This document shows, piece after piece, positions 33,201-41,608 of a DNA stretch of 46,558 bases (positions are counted from its first letter, which is position 1; each line of letters opens with the position of its first letter). Origin of the DNA: DATCJU01 sp036562635 (GTDB lineage: Bacteria; Actinomycetota; Actinomycetes; Mycobacteriales; Pseudonocardiaceae); NCBI GenBank assembly GCA_036562635.1, contig DATCJU010000174.1, positions 1 to 46,558 on the forward strand, written 5' to 3'. The position numbers and the translations under genes were made by a program. Under the pieces are notes generated by a model. The model saw only the letters and a list, made by a program, of their open reading frames with translations. It was not told the DNA's origin and did no database searches.

Positions 33201-34276
33201 AGAGCATCCTGGTCGCTGCCGCGGTCGCCCTCGCGGTGTCCATTCTGCTCACCCCGTACCTGATCAAGGTCTTCTCCCAGCAAGGCTTCGGGCAGGAGAT
33301 CCGGGAGGAGGGGCCCAAGCACCACAAGAGCAAGCGCGGTACCCCCACCATGGGTGGTGTCGCGATCCTGCTGGCGATGTGGGCGGGCTACATCGTCGCG
33401 CACCTGACCGTGGCCGACGAGGCGCCCACCGCCTCGGGCCTGTTGGTGCTGATGCTCACCACGAGCCTGGGTCTCGTCGGTTTCGTCGACGACTTCATCA
33501 AGATCCGCAAGCAGCGCAACCTGGGGCTGAACAAGACGGCGAAGCTGATCGGCCAGTTCCTGGCCGCGGTCGCGTTCGCCGTCCTGGCCGTCCAGTTCCC
33601 GGACGAGAACGGTCTGCGCCCGGCGTCGGTGAACCTGTCCTTCGTCCGGGACATCGCCACGGTCTCCTTCGGTGTCGTCGGGTTCGTGGTCTTCTGCTAC
33701 CTGGCGGTGAGCGCCTGGTCCAACGCGGTCAACCTCACCGACGGTCTGGACGGTCTGGCCGGTGGTACGGCGGCGATGGTGCTGGCCAGCTACGTGCTGG
33801 TCGCCTTCTGGCAGTTCCGCTACGACTGCGGCACCGCCTTCGAGCCGGGCTGCTACAACGTGCGTGACCCGCTGGACCTGGCCATCGTCGCGGCGGCGGC
33901 CATGGCGGGCTGCCTCGGCTTCCTGTGGTGGAACGCCGCTCCGGCCAAGATCTTCATGGGGGACACCGGGTCACTGGCCCTGGGTGGCCTGGTGGCCGGG
34001 TTGTCCATGACCACCCGCACCGAGCTGCTCATGGTGGTGGTGGGTGGCGTCTTCGTCGTCGAGGCGCTGTCGGTGAGCCTGCAGGTCGCGGTGTTCCGCA
34101 CCACGCGCCGTCGTCTGTTCCGGATGGCGCCCTTCCACCACCACTTCGAGCTGTCCGGATGGGCCGAGACCACGGTGATCATCCGGTTCTGGCTGATGGC
34201 CGGCGTCTGCTGCATGATCGGCCTGGGCCTGTTCTACAGCGAGTGGCTCGGCGCCACCGGAGGGTTGGGCCAGTGA
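33197..34276 (+). CDS. mraY: Phospho-N-acetylmuramoyl-pentapeptide transferase MraY
   Basis: MraY transfers phospho-MurNAc-pentapeptide to undecaprenyl phosphate, forming lipid I at the inner membrane face. The 359-residue protein has about ten membrane helices. Conserved loops are HHKSKRGTPTMGGVAI near residue 42, GFVDDFIKIRKQRNLGL near 95, NAVNLTDGLDGLAGG near 176 and FMGDTGSLALGG near 253. PFHHHFELSGW lies near 313, with the histidines of the active site. GTG 33197 overlaps the murF stop. No unusual insertions are seen. Confidence 0.97.
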   Translation: MKSILVAAAVALAVSILLTPYLIKVFSQQGFGQEIREEGPKHHKSKRGTPTMGGVAILLAMWAGYIVAHLTVADEAPTASGLLVLMLTTSLGLVGFVDDFIKIRKQRNLGLNKTAKLIGQFLAAVAFAVLAVQFPDENGLRPASVNLSFVRDIATVSFGVVGFVVFCYLAVSAWSNAVNLTDGLDGLAGGTAAMVLASYVLVAFWQFRYDCGTAFEPGCYNVRDPLDLAIVAAAAMAGCLGFLWWNAAPAKIFMGDTGSLALGGLVAGLSMTTRTELLMVVVGGVFVVEALSVSLQVAVFRTTRRRLFRMAPFHHHFELSGWAETTVIIRFWLMAGVCCMIGLGLFYSEWLGATGGLGQ

Positions 34277-35763
34277 CCGCGCCGACGTCGGCGTTCACCG
34301 GGCTCCCGGTCCTGGTGGCCGGGGCCGGGGTGTCCGGTCGTTCCGCCGCACAGGCCCTGCTCGCCGCGGGTGCCGCGGTGACCGTGACCGACGCCGACGC
34401 CGGGCGGCTGGCGGAGCTGGAGTCGCTGCGGGCCGCCGGCGCGGTGCTCACCCCCGGTCTGGACCGGCCTCCGGCCGGTACCCGTCTGGTGGTGACCAGC
34501 CCGGGCTGGCGGCCCACCACCCCGCTGCTGGCCGCGGCCGCCGCGAGCGGGATCGAGGTGATCGGCGAGGTGGAGCTGGCCTGGCGGCTGGACCAGGCCG
34601 CACCGGAGGGCCCGGCCCGTTGGCTGGTGGTCACCGGCACCAACGGGAAGACCACCACGGTCGGCATGCTGGAGGCCGTCCTACGGGCCGCGGGGTGCGA
34701 CGCGGTGGCCTGCGGGAACGTCGGGCTGCCCGTGGTGGACGCGGTGCGCGCCGGCCACCGGGTGCTCGCGGTGGAGCTGTCCAGCTTCCAGCTGCACTGG
34801 TCGCCGTCGGTACGCCCGTACGCCGGTGCGGTGCTCAACATCGCCGAGGACCACCTGGACTGGCACGGCTCGCTGGAGGCCTACGCCCAGGCCAAGGCCC
34901 GGGCGCTCACCGGTGAGGTCGCGGTGGCCGGGCTGGACGACGGACACGCGGCCCGACTGCTGGCCCGGGCCCCGGCGCCGCGTCGGGTCGGCTTCACCCT
35001 CGGTGAGCCCGCCCCGGGGCAGCTGGGGGTGCGGGACGGCGCCTTGGTCGACCGTGCCTTCAGCGCCGAACCCGAGGGTGAGGTGCTGGCCGCGGTGGCC
35101 GACGTCCGCCCGGCCGGTCCTCCGGGGCTGCTGGATGCCCTGGCGGCCGCCGCGTTGGCCCGGGCGCACGGGGTGCCGGCTGCCGCGGTGCGGGACGGAC
35201 TGCGCGCGTACCGCCCCGGTGCGCACCGCGCGGCGGTGGTGGCCACCGTCGACGGGGTGACCTACGTGGACGACTCCAAGGCGACCAACCCCCATGCGGC
35301 GGCCGCGTCGTTGCGCGGTGCCCTTCCCGCCGGTCCCCGGCCGGACGGGGCGCGGGTGGTGTGGTTGGCCGGAGGCCTGCTGAAGGGCGCCTCGGTCGAC
35401 GAGCTGGTGGCCGAGGTCGTGCCCCTGCTGCGCGGGGTCGTCCTGCTGGGGACGGACCGGGACCGGATCGCCGCGGCTCTGGCGCGACACGCCCCCGACA
35501 TCCCCGTGCACGAGGTCGGCAGGGGTGACCATGAGGCCATGGTCGAGGCGGTGCGTGTGGCGCGGACGATGGCGCGGGAGGGCGATGTCGTGCTGCTCGC
35601 GCCCGCCGCGGCGTCGATGGACATGTTCCGGGACTACGGCCACCGGGGACGGGTGTTCGGCGAGGCGGTACGTGCGCTCGTCGCGGAAGGCGGCGACCGG
35701 GACGGTCCCGGCGAGTCGCCCCGGCCGGAACCGCCGGGGCCGCCGGGCGGAGAGGCACGGTGA
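34273..35763 (+). CDS. murD: UDP-MurNAc-L-alanine: D-glutamate ligase MurD
   Basis: MurD adds D-glutamate to UDP-MurNAc-L-Ala. The 496-residue protein opens with the Rossmann-like VLVAGAGVSGRSAAQALL near residue 12. It has the ATP loop VVTGTNGKTTTVGMLEAV near 118, ELSSFQLHW near 167, NIAEDHLDWHGS near 192 and YVDDSKATNPHAAAAS near 332. A Pro/Gly-rich tail (PRPEPPGPPGGEAR) extends beyond the usual end. GTG 34273 overlaps the mraY stop, and its stop overlaps the ftsW start. Confidence 0.96.
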   Translation: MTAPTSAFTGLPVLVAGAGVSGRSAAQALLAAGAAVTVTDADAGRLAELESLRAAGAVLTPGLDRPPAGTRLVVTSPGWRPTTPLLAAAAASGIEVIGEVELAWRLDQAAPEGPARWLVVTGTNGKTTTVGMLEAVLRAAGCDAVACGNVGLPVVDAVRAGHRVLAVELSSFQLHWSPSVRPYAGAVLNIAEDHLDWHGSLEAYAQAKARALTGEVAVAGLDDGHAARLLARAPAPRRVGFTLGEPAPGQLGVRDGALVDRAFSAEPEGEVLAAVADVRPAGPPGLLDALAAAALARAHGVPAAAVRDGLRAYRPGAHRAAVVATVDGVTYVDDSKATNPHAAAASLRGALPAGPRPDGARVVWLAGGLLKGASVDELVAEVVPLLRGVVLLGTDRDRIAAALARHAPDIPVHEVGRGDHEAMVEAVRVARTMAREGDVVLLAPAAASMDMFRDYGHRGRVFGEAVRALVAEGGDRDGPGESPRPEPPGPPGGEAR

Positions 35764-37166
35764 CCGGCGTGGCGAGCCGGGAGAAGGGTCTTCCGTCGAA
35801 GGCCGTTGTCCTGCGTACCGCGCTGACCGCGTGGCTGGCTCGCCCGCTGACGTCCTTCCACCTGGTCCTGGCGGTGTTCGGCCTGCTCACCGCCCTGGGC
35901 CTGGTGATGGTGCTGTCCGCGTCCAGCGTGGCGTCGTACTCCGCCGAGGGCTCCAGCTACCTGTTCTTCCAGAAGCAGCTGGCCTACTGCGCGGTGGGCC
36001 TGGTGCTGTTCTGGCTGGTGTTACGCATCCCCCCGCGGGTGATGCGCCAGCTCAGCCCGCTGGCCATGGTGGTCGGCCTGCTGCTGCTGATCCTGGTGCT
36101 CACCCCCCTGGGTGCCGACATCAACAACACCCGGAGCTGGTTCGTGATCGGCGGCTGGGTGTCGTTCCAGCCGATCGAGTTCTCCAAGCTGGCCCTGGTG
36201 CTGTGGGGGGCCCACGTCCTGGTGACCAAGCGGGCACTGCTGCACCAGTACCGGCACCTGCTGGTGCCGGTGGTGCCGGCGGCGCTGCTGATGTTCACCC
36301 TGGTGATGTTGCAGCCCGACCTGGGCGGGACCATCACCCTGGGTCTGGTGCTGCTGGCCCTGCTCTGGTTCGCCGGTGCGCCGATGCGGCTGTTCGCCGC
36401 GCTGCTGCTGGGTGCGGTGACCGGGGCGACGGTGCTGGCCGTGGTCGCGGAGTACCGCCTGGAACGGATCGTGGCGTTCCTGTCGAGCGAGTGCGACCCG
36501 TCCAACGAGTGCTTCCAGGCCCAGCAGGCGTTGTACGCCCTGGCCAACGGCGGGCTGTTTGGCAAGGGGCTGGGGCAGGCGACGTCCAAGTGGGACTACC
36601 TGCCCAACGCGCACAACGACTTCATCTTCGCCGTGATCGGTGAGGAGCTGGGGTTCGTCGGCTGCCTGGTGGTGCTGGCGCTCTACGCCACCCTGGCCTA
36701 CGTCGGGCTGCGCATCGCGGCGCGGAACACCGATCCGTGGATCCGGTTGGTCGCGGCGACCCTGACCGTGTGGCTGGTCGGGCAGGCGGCGATCAACATC
36801 GGCTACGTGGTCGGTCTGCTGCCGGTAACCGGGCTGACCCTGCCGCTGATCTCCTCCGGGGGCACCTCGGTGGTGGTCACGATGATCGTCTTCGGCATGT
36901 TGGCCAACTTCGCGCGGCACGAGCCGGAGGCGGTCGCGGCGTTGCGTTCCCAGGGGCCCGGTCGGGTGGGCCGGTTCCTGCGGCTGCCGATGCCCGACCC
37001 CTACCGTCCGCCGGTCCGTCGGCGCCCGGCCCGCCCGTCCACCCCGCCACGGGGCGTGGGGCGGCCGGTGGGAGCCTCGGGGCGTGCCACGACGTCCGGG
37101 ACGGCGGACCGCCGCCGCGGTCGGCGGACCGGGAGCAACGACCAACGCAGGCGCAGTGCCCGTTGA
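35760..37166 (+). CDS. ftsW: Septal peptidoglycan glycosyltransferase FtsW
   Basis: FtsW polymerises lipid II at the septum together with FtsI. The 468-residue SEDS protein has about ten membrane helices. Conserved stretches are GADINNTRSWFVIGG near residue 117, QPDLGGTITLGLVLLAL near 183 and GLGQATSKWDYLPNAHNDFI near 265. GEELGFVG lies near 290 and LPLISSGGTSVVVTMI near 362. The last 80 residues are basic and Pro-rich (PPVRRRPARPS). GTG 35760 overlaps the murD stop. It is FtsW rather than RodA because it lies inside the mur cluster between murD and murG. Confidence 0.95.
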   Translation: MTGVASREKGLPSKAVVLRTALTAWLARPLTSFHLVLAVFGLLTALGLVMVLSASSVASYSAEGSSYLFFQKQLAYCAVGLVLFWLVLRIPPRVMRQLSPLAMVVGLLLLILVLTPLGADINNTRSWFVIGGWVSFQPIEFSKLALVLWGAHVLVTKRALLHQYRHLLVPVVPAALLMFTLVMLQPDLGGTITLGLVLLALLWFAGAPMRLFAALLLGAVTGATVLAVVAEYRLERIVAFLSSECDPSNECFQAQQALYALANGGLFGKGLGQATSKWDYLPNAHNDFIFAVIGEELGFVGCLVVLALYATLAYVGLRIAARNTDPWIRLVAATLTVWLVGQAAINIGYVVGLLPVTGLTLPLISSGGTSVVVTMIVFGMLANFARHEPEAVAALRSQGPGRVGRFLRLPMPDPYRPPVRRRPARPSTPPRGVGRPVGASGRATTSGTADRRRGRRTGSNDQRRRSAR

Positions 37167-37244
37167 CGACACCGCCGGGTGAGAGGGGTCGGAGGGTGCC
37201 GAGGTGGCTGCGGACCGGAGAAGGGGCAGCCATAAGGTTGTGAA

Positions 37245-37276
37245 CCGGTGGTGGCGGGGGGTGACTGCCACACCGG
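37245..37276. other. Hairpin in the ftsW-murG gap
   Basis: CCGGTG-G-TGGC (37245-37255, one bulged G) pairs with GCCACACCGG (37267-37276). TAAGGT at 37232-37237, just upstream, is a possible -10, so the hairpin could sit in a short murG leader. The 146-base gap is the only one between murE and murC other than short overlaps. Confidence 0.35.
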
Positions 37277-37312
37277 AAGACCCCAAGATCCGGTGAACGG
37301 AGGTCGTGGACA

Positions 37313-38413
37313 GTGACTGGGCAGAACGGGGGCGGGCCGTGCGTGGTCGTGGCCGGGGGCGGGACCGCGGGCCACATCGAGCCGGCGATGGCCCTGGCCG
37401 ACGCGGTGCGCCGGCTGCGGCCGGACGCTCGCGTGGTCGCCCTGGGTACCGAACGAGGACTGGAGACCCGGCTGGTTCCCGCCCGGGGCTACCCGCTGGA
37501 GCTGATCCCGCCGGTGCCGCTGCCCCGTAAGCCCACCGCGGACCTGCTGCGCCTGCCCACCAAGGTCCTCGGCGCGGTCCGGCAGACCCGTGAGGTGTTG
37601 GAGCGGGTCGGCGCCGACGTCGTCGTCGGTTTCGGCGGCTACGTCTCGCTGCCCGCCTACCTGGCCGCGCGTGGCCGGATCCCGATCGTGGTGCACGAGG
37701 CGAACGCCCGCGCCGGCCTGGCCAACAAGGTGGGTGCCCGGTTCGCCGAGCGGGTGCTGGCCGCGGTGCCCGGGTCCGGTCTTCCCGAAGCCCAGGTGCT
37801 GGGCATCCCGCTCCGCCGGTCCATCACCAGCCTGGACCGGGAGGGGCTGCGGGCCCAGGCCCGGTCGTACTTCGGGCTGGACCCGCAGGCGCCGACCCTG
37901 CTGGTGTTCGGCGGCTCCCAGGGCGCGCTGACGCTCAACAACGCGGTGAGCGGGGCGGCCGGGGAGCTGGCCCGGGCGGGGATCGGTGTGCTGCACGCCT
38001 ACGGGCCCAAGAACACGCTGGCCGTGCAACAGGTTCCCGGGACCCCGCCGTACGTGGCCGTGCCCTACCTGGAGCGAATGGACCTCGCCCTGGCCGCGGC
38101 GGACGTGGTGCTCTGCCGGGCCGGGGCGATGACGGTGGCCGAGGTGTCGGCGGTGGGTCTGCCCGCGGTGTTCGTCCCGTTGCCGCACGGCAACGGGGAA
38201 CAGGCGCTCAACGCGAAGCCGATCGTGGAGGCCGGGGGCGCCCTGATGGTCGCGGACGCCGACCTGACCCCGCAGAAGGTGATCGACCTGGTGATCCCGT
38301 TGCTGCGTGACCCGATCCGTCTGGCCCAGATGAGTGCCGCGGCCCGGCGCAGCGGGCACCGGGACGCCGACGAACAGCTGGCCAAGATCGTGCTCGAGGT
38401 GGCCGGGCGGTGA
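37313..38413 (+). CDS. murG: UDP-GlcNAc: lipid I N-acetylglucosaminyltransferase MurG
   Basis: MurG adds GlcNAc to lipid I to give lipid II at the cytoplasmic membrane surface. The 366-residue GT28 protein has the glycine-rich loop VVVAGGGTAGHIEPAMALA near residue 10, GFGGYVSLPAYLAA near 104 and VHEANARAGLANKVGAR near 124. The donor-site region is VLCRAGAMTVAEVSAVGLPAVFVPLP near 264, with GNGEQALNAKP following. GTG 37313 has GGAGG 9 bases upstream. Unlike its neighbours, it does not overlap the gene before it. Confidence 0.96.
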   Translation: MTGQNGGGPCVVVAGGGTAGHIEPAMALADAVRRLRPDARVVALGTERGLETRLVPARGYPLELIPPVPLPRKPTADLLRLPTKVLGAVRQTREVLERVGADVVVGFGGYVSLPAYLAARGRIPIVVHEANARAGLANKVGARFAERVLAAVPGSGLPEAQVLGIPLRRSITSLDREGLRAQARSYFGLDPQAPTLLVFGGSQGALTLNNAVSGAAGELARAGIGVLHAYGPKNTLAVQQVPGTPPYVAVPYLERMDLALAAADVVLCRAGAMTVAEVSAVGLPAVFVPLPHGNGEQALNAKPIVEAGGALMVADADLTPQKVIDLVIPLLRDPIRLAQMSAAARRSGHRDADEQLAKIVLEVAGR

Positions 38414-38454
38414 GCGCCGCGACCGGCGGGCGGCTGGAACAGGAGGGGACCGCC

Positions 38455-39984
38455 ATGGACGGTGCGGTGGAGAACGGGGTGGACGACCTGCTGAGCCGGG
38501 TGCACCTGGTGGGTATCGGCGGTGCCGGCATGAGCGGGATCGCGCGGATCCTGCTGGCCCGCGGAGCACGGGTGTCCGGTTCGGACGCCAAGGAGTCGGC
38601 CACTGTGCTGGCCCTGCGGGCGCAGGGGGCCGCGGTGGCGATCGGGCACGAGGCGGCCAATCTCGACCAGCTCGGTGAGGAGCTGAGCGCGGTCGTGGTG
38701 TCCACCGCGATCAAGCCGGACAACCCCGAGCTGGTGGAGGCACGTCGCCGAGGGCTGCGGGTGCTGCGCCGGGCGGAGGCGCTGGCCGCGCTGATGGCCG
38801 GGCACCGGGTGGCCTGTGTGGCCGGGACCCACGGCAAGACCTCGACCACGTCCATGCTGACCGTGGCGCTGCAGCGCTGCCGGCTGGACCCCTCGTTCGC
38901 CATCGGGGGCGATCTCAACGAGTCGGGGGCCAACGCACACCACGGCACGGGCGGGCTGTTCGTCGCCGAGGCCGACGAGAGCGACGGGTCCTTCCTGACC
39001 TTCTCCCCGTCGGTGGCGGTGGTGACCAACGTGGAGCCCGACCACCTGGACCACCACGGCACCGTGGAGGCCTACACCGCGGTGTTCGACCGGTTCGTCG
39101 AGCGCATCACCCCCCAGGGGCTGCTCGTCGCCTGTGCCGACGACCCCGGGGCGGCCCGGTTGGCCGAGCACGCCGAGCAGCTCGGGATCCGGGTGCGGCG
39201 GTACGGGCGGGCGGCGAGCGGACCGGGGGCCGCCCGCACCCTGGACTACCGCCCGGACGGCATGCCGGAGGTGGGGGCGGACTCCCCACGGGCGGAGGGG
39301 CAGCCGGTCGGTGGTGGTACGGCGGTCGTCGAGCTGTGGCCGGAGTCTGCGGGCGAGCCACAGCGGATCGAGGTGCGGATCTCGGTGCCGGGCGAGCACA
39401 TGGCCGCCAACGCGGTGGCCGCGCTGCTGGCCGGTCTGGAGCTGGGAGCTCCGCTCGACGGTCTGCTCGCGGGCCTGAGCACGTTCGGCGGGGTGCGCCG
39501 GCGCTTCGAGTTCAAGGGCCGGGCCGCCGGGGTGCGGGTCTACGACGACTACGCCCATCACCCCACCGAGGTGGCGGCACAGTTGCAGGCGGCCCGTCCG
39601 GTGGTCGGCGAAGGTCGACTGGTGGTGGTGTTCCAGCCGCACCTGTACTCGCGGACCAGGATGTTCGCCGCCGAGTTCGGCCAGGCGCTGGCCCTGGCCG
39701 ACGAGGTCGTGGTGTTGGACGTCTACGGGGCGCGGGAGGAACCGCAGCCCGGGGTCGGCGGTCATCTGATCGCCGACGCCGTGCCGCTGCCGCCGGAGCG
39801 GGTGCGGTTCGAGTCGTCCTTCGAACGGGTTCCCTCGGTGGTCGCCGACATCACACGCCCCGGCGATCTGGTGATCACCATGGGTGCCGGGGACGTGACC
39901 ATGCTCGGTCCGGAGGTGCTGGCCGAGCTGGAGCAGCGCGGGAACACCGCGCCCAACCCCCGGGACGAGGAGGCACAGCGGTGA
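38455..39984 (+). CDS. murC: UDP-N-acetylmuramate: L-alanine ligase MurC
   Basis: MurC adds L-Ala to UDP-MurNAc, the first amino-acid step of the precursor. The 509-residue protein has VHLVGIGGAGMSGIARILL near residue 15 and the ATP loop CVAGTHGKTSTTSML near 121. EADESDGSFL lies near 172, NVEPDHLDHHGT near 192 and YDDYAHHPTEVAAQLQAAR near 363. ATG 38455 has AGGAGG 8 bases upstream. The alternative GTG 38410 overlaps the murG stop and would add 15 residues, but it lacks a ribosome binding site. The stop overlaps the ftsQ start. Confidence 0.94.
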   Translation: MDGAVENGVDDLLSRVHLVGIGGAGMSGIARILLARGARVSGSDAKESATVLALRAQGAAVAIGHEAANLDQLGEELSAVVVSTAIKPDNPELVEARRRGLRVLRRAEALAALMAGHRVACVAGTHGKTSTTSMLTVALQRCRLDPSFAIGGDLNESGANAHHGTGGLFVAEADESDGSFLTFSPSVAVVTNVEPDHLDHHGTVEAYTAVFDRFVERITPQGLLVACADDPGAARLAEHAEQLGIRVRRYGRAASGPGAARTLDYRPDGMPEVGADSPRAEGQPVGGGTAVVELWPESAGEPQRIEVRISVPGEHMAANAVAALLAGLELGAPLDGLLAGLSTFGGVRRRFEFKGRAAGVRVYDDYAHHPTEVAAQLQAARPVVGEGRLVVVFQPHLYSRTRMFAAEFGQALALADEVVVLDVYGAREEPQPGVGGHLIADAVPLPPERVRFESSFERVPSVVADITRPGDLVITMGAGDVTMLGPEVLAELEQRGNTAPNPRDEEAQR

Positions 39985-40763
39985 GCACGGCGCCGCGCGG
40001 GAGCCGGCAGGGGGGAGGTGCCGGCGCCCGTCGCCCGCGCGGCGGACCCAGGCCGGCAGCGGCCCGGAGCGCGGCGCGCCTCCAGGCTCGGCGCCAGCGC
40101 CGAGCCCGGCGCACCGGGATCGTGCTGCTGGTGCTGTTGACCGTGTTCGGTGCCGGCTATCTGGTGTTGTTCAGCCCGCTGCTCGGTGTGCGCACGGTCG
40201 AGGTGGTGGGGGTGCGCTCGCTGAGCGCCGGGGACGTGCGCGCCGCCGCGGCCGTCCCGGAGCGGGAACCGATGCTGCGGGTGGATCTGGAGGAGATCCG
40301 GCGGCGGGTGAAACAGCTGAGCCTGGTGGCCGACGTCCGGGTGGACCGTTCGTGGCCCTCCACGCTGGTGGTGGAGGTCACCGAGCGGGTACCGGTGGCG
40401 GTGTTCAAGGCGGAGGACGGGCAGTGGCTGGTCGACGCCACCGGTCTGGCCTACACCCCGGCGACGTCGGAGGAGGCCACCGGGCTGCCCGAGCTGGTGG
40501 TGCCGCGGGCCGTGCCGGACGACCCGGCGACGGCGGTGGCGGTGCGGGTGCTGACCGTCCTGCCGGAGCGGGTGCGTCAGGAGCTGCTGGCGGTCACCGC
40601 ACACAGCCCGCACGACGTGCGGCTCACCCTGTCGGCCGGACGTGAGGTGCGGTGGGGCGGTGCCCGGGACGCCGAGCGGAAGGCCGCCGTGTTGGACGTG
40701 CTGCTCAGCCGGCCCGGGAAGGTGTACGACGTGTCGGCCCCCGAGTTGCCGACGGTGGCCTGA
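39981..40763 (+). CDS. ftsQ: Cell division protein FtsQ
   Basis: FtsQ is a bitopic divisome scaffold. The 260-residue protein has a very basic cytoplasmic N-terminus (residues 1-48) and one membrane helix (TGIVLLVLLTVFGAGYLVLF, about 49-68). A POTRA domain follows, with LLGVRTVEVVGVRSLSAGDV, and then the FtsQ beta domain (DRSWPSTLVVEVTERVPVAVF). GTG 39981 overlaps the murC stop (GTGA), with AGGAGG 7 bases upstream. In most actinobacteria ftsZ comes next; here a DinB-fold gene intervenes. Confidence 0.94.
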   Translation: MSTAPRGSRQGGGAGARRPRGGPRPAAARSAARLQARRQRRARRTGIVLLVLLTVFGAGYLVLFSPLLGVRTVEVVGVRSLSAGDVRAAAAVPEREPMLRVDLEEIRRRVKQLSLVADVRVDRSWPSTLVVEVTERVPVAVFKAEDGQWLVDATGLAYTPATSEEATGLPELVVPRAVPDDPATAVAVRVLTVLPERVRQELLAVTAHSPHDVRLTLSAGREVRWGGARDAERKAAVLDVLLSRPGKVYDVSAPELPTVA

Positions 40764-40887
40764 CCCGGGGTTCGTGTCGGCCCGGACGGTCCCGGCCCGG
40801 GCCGTTCGGCGCCCACCGACCACGGGTGAGACGGCCCACTCGCACCCGGTTTGGGATCGGACGCGGTCAGGCGTGACACTCTGCAGT

Positions 40888-41391
40888 GTGAAGATCGATC
40901 GGGTGGACCCGCCGATGACCGGCGACGAGCGGACCCTGCTCGGTGGCTTCGTGGACTTCCTGCGGGCGACGGTGCACGTCAAGTGCGAGGGTCTGCCGGA
41001 GTCCGCCGCCCGCAAGGCGGTGTTGCCCTCTCCGCTGACCACCGTGGCGGGCCTGGTGTCCCACCTGCGGTGGGTGGAGCACTTCTGGTTCGAGGCGGTG
41101 CTGGCCGGTCGGGAGAACCGTGCTCCCTGGGCGCTGTCCGGAGCCGATCGGGACGCCGACTGGCGGCCGCCGGCGGAGGCCTCCCTGGACCAGCTGTTGC
41201 GCGAGTACGCCGCCCAGTGCGAGATCAGCCGGGAGATCGTCGCGGGTCTGCCCCTCGATCACGAGGTGCCGTTCCGCGGCGGTACCGTTTCGGTGCGCTG
41301 GGTGCTGGTGCACATGGTCGAGGAGACCGCCCGGCATGCGGGGCACCTGGACGCGGTGCGGGAGCTGCTCGACGGGGTCACTGGCGAGTGA
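40888..41391 (+). CDS. DinB-superfamily (DUF664/MDMPI-type) protein
   Basis: The 167-residue protein has the four-helix DinB pattern with histidines placed for a metal site. They are His59 and His65 in VSHLRWVEHFW and His142, His150 and His153 in VHMVEETARHAGHLD. Actinobacterial members are often mycothiol-dependent enzymes (maleylpyruvate isomerase, mycothiol transferases) acting in the cytoplasm. It may therefore handle thiol or electrophile stress, but no substrate can be named. It is not related to DNA polymerase IV despite the family name. GTG 40888 has GACACT 7 bases upstream, a weak leaderless-type signal. It separates ftsQ from ftsZ, an unusual place. Confidence 0.82.
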   Translation: MKIDRVDPPMTGDERTLLGGFVDFLRATVHVKCEGLPESAARKAVLPSPLTTVAGLVSHLRWVEHFWFEAVLAGRENRAPWALSGADRDADWRPPAEASLDQLLREYAAQCEISREIVAGLPLDHEVPFRGGTVSVRWVLVHMVEETARHAGHLDAVRELLDGVTGE

Positions 41392-41498
41392 GAGAACGCA
41401 CAGTCCCCACGAGCTGGGCCGACACGCGGCGTGCCTGCTGGACCAGGAGGCGCGGGATGCTTACCGTCCCGGACCGAGTCGAGGGGTGACATAGCCTT

Positions 41499-41523
41499 AA
41501 CCCTCTCGTTGAGGTTCAGGGTT
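41499..41523. promoter_or_regulatory. Nested inverted repeat in the ftsZ leader/promoter region
   Basis: AACCCT (41499-41504) pairs with AGGGTT (41518-41523), and CCTC/GAGG repeats lie inside. TAGCCT at 41492-41497 could be a -10 for ftsZ. The site is about 90 bases before the ftsZ start and could be an operator or a leader hairpin. Confidence 0.4.
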
Positions 41524-41608
41524 CGGTGAACGAGCACCACGTGCCCGAACCGGGCCCGGCCTCGCCACAAGCAGCACGACTGGAGCCACGATCAGGAAGG
41601 CGGATCCG

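Noticed and set aside
40783..40808. Hairpin-like CGGACGG/CCGTTCG after ftsQ
   Set aside because: The stem needs a wobble and competes with other GC pairings in the same bases; it is too weak to call a terminator.
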